This document shows, in pieces, positions 56,437 to 64,000 of a DNA stretch of 64,000 nucleotides. Where the stretch lies: the NCBI GenBank assembly GCA_030424845.1, contig JAUHWC010000002.1, forward strand, positions 1-64,000. The letters run 5' to 3'. The DNA is from Alphaproteobacteria bacterium (lineage in GTDB: Bacteria > Pseudomonadota > Alphaproteobacteria > Sphingomonadales > Sphingomonadaceae). Both the position numbers and the translations under genes were made by a program. The number at the start of each line of letters is the position of its first letter. Within the stretch, counting starts at the first letter, position 1. A model generated the notes under the pieces. That model made no database searches. It saw nothing but the letters and a program-made list of their open reading frames with translations, and was not told the origin of the DNA.

Positions 56437-56448
56437 TAACACCTGTTA
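56437..56448. promoter_or_regulatory. palindrome TAACACCTGTTA (candidate MarR operator 3)
   Basis: Between divergent MarR gene and 56487(+); flank GTGTTACGGTTG (minus strand) matches the site at 47559. Confidence 0.6.
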
Positions 56449-56486
56449 GCGTTATGTCGAGGAATCACATGGGAGGACAAGAAGGC

Positions 56487-57983
56487 ATGAGCGCCTTTCC
56501 GCAGACAATTCACTTCATAGGCACCAATACGCCCCGCCGCGTGGAGATGTCCGTCCGCAACCTGGAAATCGAGGGCGAGATCCCGGCAGAGGTGAACGGC
56601 GCCTTCTTCCGCGCAGTGCCGGACAATGCCCATGCGCCGATGTTCGATGATGACATTGCCCTCAACCACGATGGCATGATCGCCCGCTTCGACATCACCG
56701 ACGGCCCCAACGGCAAGTCCGTGGATTTCGACATCAGATATGTCGAAACCGAACGCTACCTGCTTGAAAAGGAGGCCCGCCGGGCGCTGTTCGGCCGATA
56801 TCGCAATCCCTTCACCGATGATCCCAGCGTCGAAGGCAAGGACCGTACCGTCGCCAATACCACGCCGGTGTGGCACGGCGGCCGCCTGTTCATGACCAAG
56901 GAAGACGGGCGCGGTTACGAGGTCAACCCGCACACGCTGGAAACGGTCGGCCGCTGGGATTACGAAGGCAAGCTGAAGAGCCAGACCTTCACCGCCCACC
57001 CCCGCATCGATGCGGAAACCGGCGAGATGTTCTTCTTCGGCTATGAGGCGGGCGGCCTGTGCGATCCCCATGTCGCCTATTGCATCGCCGACAAGGACGG
57101 CAAGCTGACCCGCGAGCATTGGTTCGAGCAGCCCTATCTCTCCACGATCCACGATTTCGTGATTACCGAGAAATACGCGATCTTCCCGATCTTCCCCACG
57201 CTCGCCAGCCTCGAGCGCCTGAAGGAAGGCGGAGCGCACTGGGCGCATCACCAGGACCTGCCCAGCTACATCGGCATCATGCCGCGCTATGGCGACGTGT
57301 CGGAAATGAAGTGGATCGAAGGCCCCATCGGAGTCTCCTGCTTCCACGAAGTGAACGGCTTCGACGATGGCGACCTTGTCCATATCGACCTGTGCCTCAC
57401 GGACACCAACGCCTTCGGCTTCATGCGCGAGGCCGGCGGCATCCATCGCGACCAGCGGGACATCAAGGGCGCGCTCACCCGCTGGACGCTGGACATGAGC
57501 AAGGACCAGCCGACGCTGGAGAGCCGCGACATCGGCCCGACGGGGGACCTGTGCCGGGTTGCCGATGTCGACCAGGGCCGCTCCTACAACCGCGCCTGGT
57601 ATCTTTCGATGAACCCGCAGGCCAAGGGTCCGCCCATGCTCGGCGGGCCGGTCGGGGCCAATTTCAACTGCCTGCTCCGGATCGAGCCGGGCAATGGCCG
57701 GATCACGATGATGGAAACCCCGCCCGGCGCGGCCATCAGCGAGCCGGCGCATGTCGCCAGTTCCGATCCCGATCACGGCGGCTGGCTGCTAACCGTGATC
57801 GATGTTCCCAACGGCCCGCCCGGCGGCAATCCGGCCGATTATTCGAGCGAGCTGTGGGTGATTGAGGCGGACGCGGTGGAAAAAGGCCCCGTCGCCAAGG
57901 TCAAGACCGGCCTTGCCCTGCGCAGCCAGGTGCATGGCACGTGGGTCAGCCGCGCCAAGCTGGATGCCAGCAAGGTGAAATAA
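56487..57983 (+). CDS. carotenoid/lignostilbene oxygenase family protein (copy 2)
   Basis: TAHPRIDAETGE, IHDFVITEKYAIF, CFHEVNGFDDGD, VHGTWV; RYVETERYLLEKEARRALFGRYRNPFTDDP. Confidence 0.95.
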   Translation: MSAFPQTIHFIGTNTPRRVEMSVRNLEIEGEIPAEVNGAFFRAVPDNAHAPMFDDDIALNHDGMIARFDITDGPNGKSVDFDIRYVETERYLLEKEARRALFGRYRNPFTDDPSVEGKDRTVANTTPVWHGGRLFMTKEDGRGYEVNPHTLETVGRWDYEGKLKSQTFTAHPRIDAETGEMFFFGYEAGGLCDPHVAYCIADKDGKLTREHWFEQPYLSTIHDFVITEKYAIFPIFPTLASLERLKEGGAHWAHHQDLPSYIGIMPRYGDVSEMKWIEGPIGVSCFHEVNGFDDGDLVHIDLCLTDTNAFGFMREAGGIHRDQRDIKGALTRWTLDMSKDQPTLESRDIGPTGDLCRVADVDQGRSYNRAWYLSMNPQAKGPPMLGGPVGANFNCLLRIEPGNGRITMMETPPGAAISEPAHVASSDPDHGGWLLTVIDVPNGPPGGNPADYSSELWVIEADAVEKGPVAKVKTGLALRSQVHGTWVSRAKLDASKVK

Positions 57984-58059
57984 GCACATGGTCATTCGTC
58001 GCAGCCCTTGCCACGCGGCGGGGCTGCGGCATACTCTTTGGATCAGAGGGAGAGGGCTG

Positions 58060-59118
58060 ATGAAAAGAGGATTGCTGACAGCCGCAATGGGCCTAGCCCT
58101 TTGTGCGGGCACCGCCCTGGCGCCGGCATCGGCGCAGGAAGGCGAAGACTATAGCGAACAGATGCAGGCACGCTTTGCCGCGCCGCCCGAAGGTTGGGAG
58201 GTGCCGCGCACCGAATGGGGCGATCCTGACCTGCGCGGCATGTGGCCGCTCGATTACCTGTCCGCCACGCCGCGCGTGCGGCCCGGCCAGTTCGGCACCC
58301 GCGCCTTCATGACGGACGCGGAATATGCCCGCGCCTTCGAGCGCGCCGAGGCCGACATGGAGCGCTACGAGGAGGAGGAGCAGGCCAACATGATGGCGAT
58401 GGGCCACTGGAACGAGCGGCAATTGCCGCTGCGCCAGACATCGCTGATCGTGGAACCGGCCAATGGCCAGTACCCGCCACTGACCGACCTCGGCCGCGAA
58501 TATGCCGCGAACGAGAAGACCAGCTGGAACACCTATGTGTTCGAGGACATGGACGATTTCGGCATTTTCGATCGCTGCCTGACGCGCGGCATGCCCGGAT
58601 CGATGCTGCCGGCAGTCTACAACATGGGCATCCGCGTGGCGCAAAGCCCCGGGCTGGTGGCGATCACCGTGGAGATGATCCACGAAACGCGCCTCGTCTA
58701 CCTTGACGGGCGCGATCCGCCGCCGCCCGAAGTGCAGTTCGACCTGGGATATTCGGTCGGCCACTGGAAGGGCGATACGCTGGTGATCGAAACCACCAAT
58801 TTCCGGCCCGGCCGGTCAGCGGGTCCCGCCCCCAATTCCGACCAGTTGAAGATGACCGAACGCCTGACCATCATGAACCCCGACCAGGTCCATTACGAGG
58901 CATGGATCGAGGACCCGCTGGTCATGGAGGGCAGCTACAAGGTCGATTTCCCGTGGGAGCGCGACGAGGATTACGAGATGTTCGAATACGCCTGCCACGA
59001 GGGTAATGTGCAGATCCGCGGATATATCACGGCGACATCGCCGCGCTTTGCAGAGGAGCGCGCCGCAGCCTGGCGTGAACGCGGCGAGGAACCGGAATCG
59101 GGAGTGCCTGTCAGGTGA
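58060..59118 (+). CDS. exported hypothetical protein
   Basis: Signal peptide MKRGLLTAAMGLALCAGTALAPASAQ; GHWKGDTLVIETTNFRPG; MFEYACHEGNVQIRGYITATSPRFAEE. Confidence 0.8.
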   Translation: MKRGLLTAAMGLALCAGTALAPASAQEGEDYSEQMQARFAAPPEGWEVPRTEWGDPDLRGMWPLDYLSATPRVRPGQFGTRAFMTDAEYARAFERAEADMERYEEEEQANMMAMGHWNERQLPLRQTSLIVEPANGQYPPLTDLGREYAANEKTSWNTYVFEDMDDFGIFDRCLTRGMPGSMLPAVYNMGIRVAQSPGLVAITVEMIHETRLVYLDGRDPPPPEVQFDLGYSVGHWKGDTLVIETTNFRPGRSAGPAPNSDQLKMTERLTIMNPDQVHYEAWIEDPLVMEGSYKVDFPWERDEDYEMFEYACHEGNVQIRGYITATSPRFAEERAAAWRERGEEPESGVPVR

Positions 59119-59597
59119 GCGGCGATACATCCCAGGCAGCCGAGCAGATGCCTGACGAGTTGCCCGGCCCCACGATCAAGTGGATCTACCACCTCAGCCG
59201 GCTGATCTTCGGCGGCTGGTGGCTCTATTCAGGGGCCATGCCCTTCATCGATCCGGCATGGCAACCGCTGGGACAGGAACAGGCGGCCATCGATTTCTCG
59301 CTCGCCATGATCGACAGCGGGCTGATGACCTGGGTGAAGGTGGCGGAAATCGTGCTGGGCATCCTGATCCTGGCAAACCGCATGATGCCTTTCGCGGCGA
59401 TCGCCGTGGTGCCGATCAATTTCGTGATCATCTACTGGAACTTCGTGCTGGATGAAGGCACGATCGAATACACGTTCGGCGCGCTTACCGTGCTGTTCAA
59501 CATCATCCTGATCTGGCCCTGGCGGCGCTATTACTGGCGCTTGCTGACCTGGCGCGGCAAACCCGATTTCTCGACCGCGCCGGGCATCCAGGACTGA
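59115..59597 (+). CDS. DoxX-like small integral membrane protein
   Basis: IYHLSRLIFGGWWLYSGAMPFIDPAWQPLG; four hydrophobic segments; overlaps upstream stop. Confidence 0.6.
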   Translation: MSGDTSQAAEQMPDELPGPTIKWIYHLSRLIFGGWWLYSGAMPFIDPAWQPLGQEQAAIDFSLAMIDSGLMTWVKVAEIVLGILILANRMMPFAAIAVVPINFVIIYWNFVLDEGTIEYTFGALTVLFNIILIWPWRRYYWRLLTWRGKPDFSTAPGIQD

Positions 59598-59679
59598 CGG
59601 CAGGGGAGCGGAAGAGAAACGGGATCGCATAACCGGGACGCGCCTCTGCACGTCCCAATCGTTGGAGGAGAGACTGGCG

Positions 59680-60660
59680 ATGAAGCAATTGACGGGACTG
59701 ATGCTGGCCGGCAGCGCGGCCATGGCGCTGGCCACGCCGGCATCGGCAGACAATCACGCAGGTTCCTGCGACAGGCAGTGCCTGATCGATCTTGCCGATG
59801 CCTATGCCGGTGCCCTGGTGGCCGACAATGCCCCCGGGTTGCGCTGGGCCGATGGCGCAGTGGTGATGGAGAACCTGGCGCCGGTCGCCGCGGGCGATGG
59901 TGCATTCGACACCATCACCGGCGATGGCAATGACGATTACGCCATCCATGTTGCCGATCCCGTCAGCCAGCAGGTCGGCCTGTTGAAGATGATGGTGGAA
60001 GGCGATGCACCGGTGCTGGTCGGCATCCGCCTGAAGCTGGACGAAAGCGGCGCGATCAGCGAGGCCGAGCATCTCGTGGCGCGCAACCTTTCCGAAGGCC
60101 AGCTGGCCAACCTGCAGGCTCCGAGGGCGCAGATCCTCAAGCCGGTCCCGGCAGCCTATGTCGATTCCCGCGAGCGCATGCTCTGGATTGGCGAATCCTA
60201 TTACGACGCGCTCGACAACAACAACTCGCGGCAATCCCCGATGGCCGATGATTGCGTGCGCCATGAAAACGGTTTCCAGACCGCGCGCAATTCCTTCACC
60301 CGCCCCGGCATGGCGTTCGATGACAACGAGTTCGCCTATCTCGGCGGGCTGGGCTGCGCGGCCCAGATGGATACCAACATGTGGGAATACATCGACAGGA
60401 TCGAGAACCGCCGGGTGGAGATTGCCGACCCGGTGACCGGCCTGGTCTGGGGCATGAGCCATTTCCACCACGACATGGCAGAGGATCGCACCGACCTGAT
60501 CGGCGTGCCCTGGTTCGAATATCGCGACATGAGCCGGTTCAATCCCTTCGATATGCCGGCCATCCATGTCTACAAGGTCTGGGGTGGCGCGATCCACGAG
60601 ATCGAGGCGCTGGGCATCGTGATGCCTTACCAGTCACCGCACAGCTTCGCTTCCGAATAG
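59680..60660 (+). CDS. exported hypothetical protein, paralog-like to 53167-54027
   Basis: Signal peptide MKQLTGLMLAGSAAMALATPASA; SPMADDCVRHENGFQTARNSF; LGGLGCAAQMDTNMWEYIDRIENRRVEIADPVTGLVWGM. Confidence 0.75.
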   Translation: MKQLTGLMLAGSAAMALATPASADNHAGSCDRQCLIDLADAYAGALVADNAPGLRWADGAVVMENLAPVAAGDGAFDTITGDGNDDYAIHVADPVSQQVGLLKMMVEGDAPVLVGIRLKLDESGAISEAEHLVARNLSEGQLANLQAPRAQILKPVPAAYVDSRERMLWIGESYYDALDNNNSRQSPMADDCVRHENGFQTARNSFTRPGMAFDDNEFAYLGGLGCAAQMDTNMWEYIDRIENRRVEIADPVTGLVWGMSHFHHDMAEDRTDLIGVPWFEYRDMSRFNPFDMPAIHVYKVWGGAIHEIEALGIVMPYQSPHSFASE

Positions 60661-60692
60661 GGCAGCGCCATGCTCGCGTACTGCGCAGCAAG

Positions 60693-60728
60693 AGAGGCCG
60701 GGAAGCACTGCGCTTCCCGGCCTCTTTT
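60693..60728. terminator. Rho-independent terminator
   Basis: AGAGGCCGGGAAG-loop-CTTCCCGGCCTCT followed by TTT. Confidence 0.85.
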
Positions 60729-60768
60729 CCTTGCACCCTGAAGGTGCCGGCCCGAAGGTGGTGGAAGG

Positions 60769-61272
60769 TCAGCCTTCCTTGGTGGTCAGCACCCCGGCGA
60801 GCTTTTCCGACACGATGCCGAAGACCGCACCGATGATCACCGAGATGATCGTGGGCAGCAAGGCACCGACCGGGTCCATCTCTTCACCCGCCATCAGGAA
60901 GGTGGCACCAGCCACCGAGGCAAAGCCATAGACGCTGGCAGGAATGGTGCTGAGCAGGTTCACGGCACTGGCAAGACAGATCACGAATGCACCGAGGCCA
61001 ACGGCCACCGGTCCGGCCCAGTCACCCAGCGAAGCCAGCGGGCCCATGAGGCCCATGATCGCCGCCATGCCGACCACGGCACCAAAGCTCATGCCCACGA
61101 TGGCCGTGGTCATGCCTTTCACGCCAGCTCCCGAATGGAAGTGGCAGCCCCAGGCCACGAATGAAATCCAGACAAGGCCCGGCAGCATGGTGGCCAGCGG
61201 AACGCCGAACAGCCAGGTATCCAGTACGGCCAGCACGCCAACCGACACTGCAAGCGCAAGATATGCAGTCAT
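60769..61272 (-). CDS. DUF1097-like membrane protein
   Basis: PGLVWISFVAWGCHFHSGAGVKGMTTAIVGMSFGAVVGMAAIM. Confidence 0.75.
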   Translation of the reverse strand: MTAYLALAVSVGVLAVLDTWLFGVPLATMLPGLVWISFVAWGCHFHSGAGVKGMTTAIVGMSFGAVVGMAAIMGLMGPLASLGDWAGPVAVGLGAFVICLASAVNLLSTIPASVYGFASVAGATFLMAGEEMDPVGALLPTIISVIIGAVFGIVSEKLAGVLTTKEG

Positions 61273-61436
61273 ACAAACTCCCTCCCGAACGGATATTATC
61301 TATCCCGATCCGCCCCGGTTCCCCCCGGGTGCAGAAGGCGGAAGGTAAGCGAAGCCGCGCATAGGGTAAATCCCCCAGGTGGATAACCTGCGATGCTGCA
61401 CAAGAAGTGCGGTAAATTACTGTTTTACAGGTATTT

Positions 61437-62282
61437 CTAGTAAGGCTTGTCGCCGTTTATGGTTACCCGGTGCATCACCCGGCGGTGACCGTGGTAGTCA
61501 TTGAGGGCGTAATGCAGGGTGCAGCGGTTGTCCCAGAAGGCCACATCGCCCGCCTCCCACCGCCAGCGACAGGTAAAGGGCTCGCGCGTGGCCTGGGCCA
61601 TCAGGAAGTCCAGCAGGGGGGCGCTCTCCTCTTCCGTCATGTCCTTCAGGCGCGGCGTGAACAGGCCGCTGACGGCAAGGCATTTGCGCCCGGTTTCGGG
61701 ATGGGTGCGAATGAGCGGATGCTCGGTTTCATACTCCGCCGTTTCGTTGGGGGATGTCTTGACCGAGGAATCCTTGCTCCAGTCCTGCGATTGCAGGCCG
61801 TAGATCTTGGCCGGCGTATGGATCACGGTGAGGCCATCCAGCATGGCGCGCATGCCATCGGACAGTTCCTCGTAAGCGAGGTACTGGTTGGCCCACAGCG
61901 TATCCCCGCCCACTGGTGGCACTTCCTTGGCATAGAGGATGGAGCCGAGCGGCGGTTCCTCCATATAGGTGACATCGCCATGCCAGGCGCCGCCGAAGTT
62001 GCGCTCGTCCTGCGGTTCCTTGCGCACTTCGATGATCTCGGGATGATCCTCCATCCCCTTCACCTGGTCATGCAGGTTCAAGGTGCCGAAGCGCCGGGCA
62101 AAGGCGAGGTGCTGTTCGGGCGTCATCTCCTGCCTGCGAAAGAAGATCACGAGGTGATCGAGCAGCGCCTGCCTGATTTCGGCGATCACGTCATCGGGAA
62201 GGTCCTGCGACAGGTCCGCCCCTTCGACCAGGGCTCCCATCGCGCCTGCCCAAGGCGTCACCGTGATATGCTGCTGCTTCAT
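61437..62282 (-). CDS. TauD/TfdA family Fe(II)/2-oxoglutarate dioxygenase
   Basis: WHGDVTYMEEPPLGSILYAKEVPPVGGDTLWANQYLAYEEL; WDNRCTLHYALNDYHGHRRVMHRVTINGD. Confidence 0.95.
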   Translation of the reverse strand: MKQQHITVTPWAGAMGALVEGADLSQDLPDDVIAEIRQALLDHLVIFFRRQEMTPEQHLAFARRFGTLNLHDQVKGMEDHPEIIEVRKEPQDERNFGGAWHGDVTYMEEPPLGSILYAKEVPPVGGDTLWANQYLAYEELSDGMRAMLDGLTVIHTPAKIYGLQSQDWSKDSSVKTSPNETAEYETEHPLIRTHPETGRKCLAVSGLFTPRLKDMTEEESAPLLDFLMAQATREPFTCRWRWEAGDVAFWDNRCTLHYALNDYHGHRRVMHRVTINGDKPY

Positions 62283-62437
62283 TGCTCCCGATCTCCCCTT
62301 TTTGCGCCGATTGTGCCTGCGCGAACGAGCCCGTCAAGTGCTCCTCCTGTTGCATCGGGGAACTGATCGGACAGAGCCTCTTGCCAAGCCCGCAGTGCAT
62401 GCCATGATCCGTCCCGAGGGAGAGGGAGAGAACCATC

Positions 62438-63004
62438 ATGAAGACCACCGCCAAAATCATCGCAGCCGCCAGCGTGCTGTCCCTGACCGCGTGCAACAAC
62501 GTGGAGGTCGAGATCGACAGCGAGATGCAGGAGACGATCGACCGCATCGCCATCGAGGACATGGTCACCGAGTATTATGTCCACCTGGGCGGCGGCGATG
62601 CCAGCGCCTTCGACGAATATTTCACCGAGGATGCAATCTTCGACGTGAACGGCATCGTTGCCACCGGGCGCGAGGAGATCGAGGCGATCTATGCCGGCAT
62701 CGGCGAGGACGAGACCAGCGCATCCAACCAGGGCGGCCCGTTCCACATGATCTTGTCCAACCCGGTGATCGAGGTCAACGGTGACACGGCCACCGCGCAA
62801 TTCATCTGGACCGGCATCGGCAACCCCGAGATCGGCGAGCCGCCGGTGCTCATCGAACAGGGCCGCGAGTATGACAAGCTGGTGAAGGTCGACGGGAGCT
62901 GGAAGTTCGCGCACCGCGTCGTGATTGCCGAAAGCGGCCTGCCGATGAACCAGTATCCGACGTGGGAACCGCGCCTCGACTTCAGCTTTGACGATATGGA
63001 ATAA
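62438..63004 (+). CDS. SnoaL-like (NTF2) lipoprotein
   Basis: AASVLSLTACNN lipobox; DMVTEYYVHLGGGDASAFDEYFTEDAIFDVNGIVATGREEIEAIYAG. Confidence 0.85.
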   Translation: MKTTAKIIAAASVLSLTACNNVEVEIDSEMQETIDRIAIEDMVTEYYVHLGGGDASAFDEYFTEDAIFDVNGIVATGREEIEAIYAGIGEDETSASNQGGPFHMILSNPVIEVNGDTATAQFIWTGIGNPEIGEPPVLIEQGREYDKLVKVDGSWKFAHRVVIAESGLPMNQYPTWEPRLDFSFDDME

Positions 63005-63006
63005 GG

Positions 63007-63636
63007 TCAGGCCAGCTTTGCCGGTCTCACCGGCTGCCTGAGCACGGTGCGCAACTTCTCCGGCACGCTGCGGCGCGGATCGGACAGGTACACCTCGTGG
63101 TGATGGCCGTTGAAGGTCAGCCCGCGCGCGGGCAGCACCTCGTCGTGCAGTGCGGCCAGCTTGGGACCTTCATCCGCGAAGGGGCCGAGGTGCAAATGCT
63201 GCAGGCAGCGCCCTTCCTCCAGCACATCCATCCGCACCTTGGAAAAATCGAGAGCGGGTTTCTTTTTTGCCTGCCGATCCAGCGCCTGTGAAACATGGTC
63301 CTGCGTGATCCAGTCAGGCAGCATCAGCATCATGGTCCAGCGCCACTCCTCGCGTCGGTCCGGCTGGGTATAGGCGTTGAAGTCGTCAGCCCACAACAGC
63401 CCTTCCAGCGGCGGCACCGCATAATCGCGCTCCAGTTCGATCTTGCTGAAGAACTTTGTGCCGTATGCTGCGGGGTAGAGTACTTCGAGAGCGGCGACAT
63501 ATTCCGCCCCGCCCGGCGCGCCCTGGCCATCCACCATAAGGTATCCGAACGCAGGGAAGCAGGCCTCCTCCCAATCCTTCTTCGATGCCGTGAAATAGCT
63601 TTTCAGTTCGCGCTTGAGGTCCAGTTTGCCGGCCAT
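63007..63636 (-). CDS. GyrI-like small-molecule-binding domain protein
   Basis: FGYLMVDGQGAPGGAEYVAALEVLYPAAYGTKFFSK...HLHLGPFADEGPKLAALHDEVLPARGLTFNGHHHEVYLSDPRR. Confidence 0.85.
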   Translation of the reverse strand: MAGKLDLKRELKSYFTASKKDWEEACFPAFGYLMVDGQGAPGGAEYVAALEVLYPAAYGTKFFSKIELERDYAVPPLEGLLWADDFNAYTQPDRREEWRWTMMLMLPDWITQDHVSQALDRQAKKKPALDFSKVRMDVLEEGRCLQHLHLGPFADEGPKLAALHDEVLPARGLTFNGHHHEVYLSDPRRSVPEKLRTVLRQPVRPAKLA

Positions 63637-63745
63637 TCGATCCCCTTCCGTCTGACCTGCGCGAGGCTATGCCCGCAAAGCTGAGCAGGAAGGAGGGACC
63701 GACAAACCGCGATCAACTTACGGCAAACGGACGAGGCCGGGTCCG

Positions 63746-63775
63746 CAGGCCCAGGCCCAGGCCCAGGCCCAGGCC
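63746..63775. repeat. hexanucleotide microsatellite (CAGGCC)x5
   Basis: Five perfect tandem copies followed by CGGGCA. Confidence 0.95.
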
Positions 63776-63784
63776 CGGGCAGGA

Positions 63785-64000
63785 CTAGGTCAGCGCGAAA
63801 TAACGCAGGCGGTTGCCTTCGGTCCGCCGTTCACCCACGCCGATGAACACGTGCTTGGTCAGCCAGTCATGCTTGCCGGCCACGCATTCGAAAGTGGTCT
63901 GGCTGCGCAGGTAATATTCCTCGTGCGGCACGGGAGGGCCACCGTTGAAGGCCCACTCCCGAATGCGGTCCATCGTGTCGGGCTGGCGCCCCCATAGGAA
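63785..64000 (-). CDS. DUF3237-like protein, C-terminal part (continues beyond right edge)
   Basis: FLWGRQPDTMDRIREWAFNGGPPVPHEEYYLRSQTTFECVAGKHDWLTKHVFIGVGERRTEGNRLRYFALT*. Confidence 0.75.
   Translation of the reverse strand, partial: FLWGRQPDTMDRIREWAFNGGPPVPHEEYYLRSQTTFECVAGKHDWLTKHVFIGVGERRTEGNRLRYFALT

Noticed and set aside
63746-63775. Possible CRISPR-like array
   Set aside because: Pure 6-bp tandem repeat without spacers; no cas genes or arrays seen in the window.

Overview
GC-rich alphaproteobacterial DNA, most likely Sphingomonadales (inferred from gene content and order only). Four parts. (1) ~1-11.3 kb: accessory DNA with a strawberry-notch-type methylase/helicase fragment, a CHC2/toprim protein, a lytic transglycosylase, a thermonuclease and small envelope proteins. 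No integrase is visible, but an 18-bp att-like direct repeat lies at 3507 and 11289. The standout gene is at 5126-8269: a 1047-aa single-chain nitric oxide synthase with tandem cNMP-binding-like domains, a BFD-like [2Fe-2S] centre, an FAD/NAD(P) reductase and a C-terminal NOS oxygenase. It is flanked by a ~144-bp imperfect direct repeat. (2) ~11.4-19.6 kb: msrB-selO, a PhoB-like regulator with a degenerate receiver, a TonB receptor, a beta-helix-like lipoprotein and a TPR protein. (3) ~19.7-31.8 kb: a reduced VirB T4SS (VirB1,2,3,4,6,9,10,11), then ppk1, ppx and a lysine-rich small protein. PHO-box-like sites recur across parts 2 and 3. (4) ~31.8-64 kb: an apparent aromatic/phenylpropanoid catabolic cluster with two carotenoid/lignostilbene oxygenases, a VAO/PCMH flavoprotein plus cytochrome c, two quinohemoprotein dehydrogenases, two ALDHs, an ADH, a tannase-family esterase, an AAHS-type MFS transporter, five NTF2/SnoaL-like proteins and a MarR regulator. 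Three near-identical TAACnnnnGTTA palindromes sit in its divergent promoters. All functional calls are by eye from translated motifs; no database search was run.
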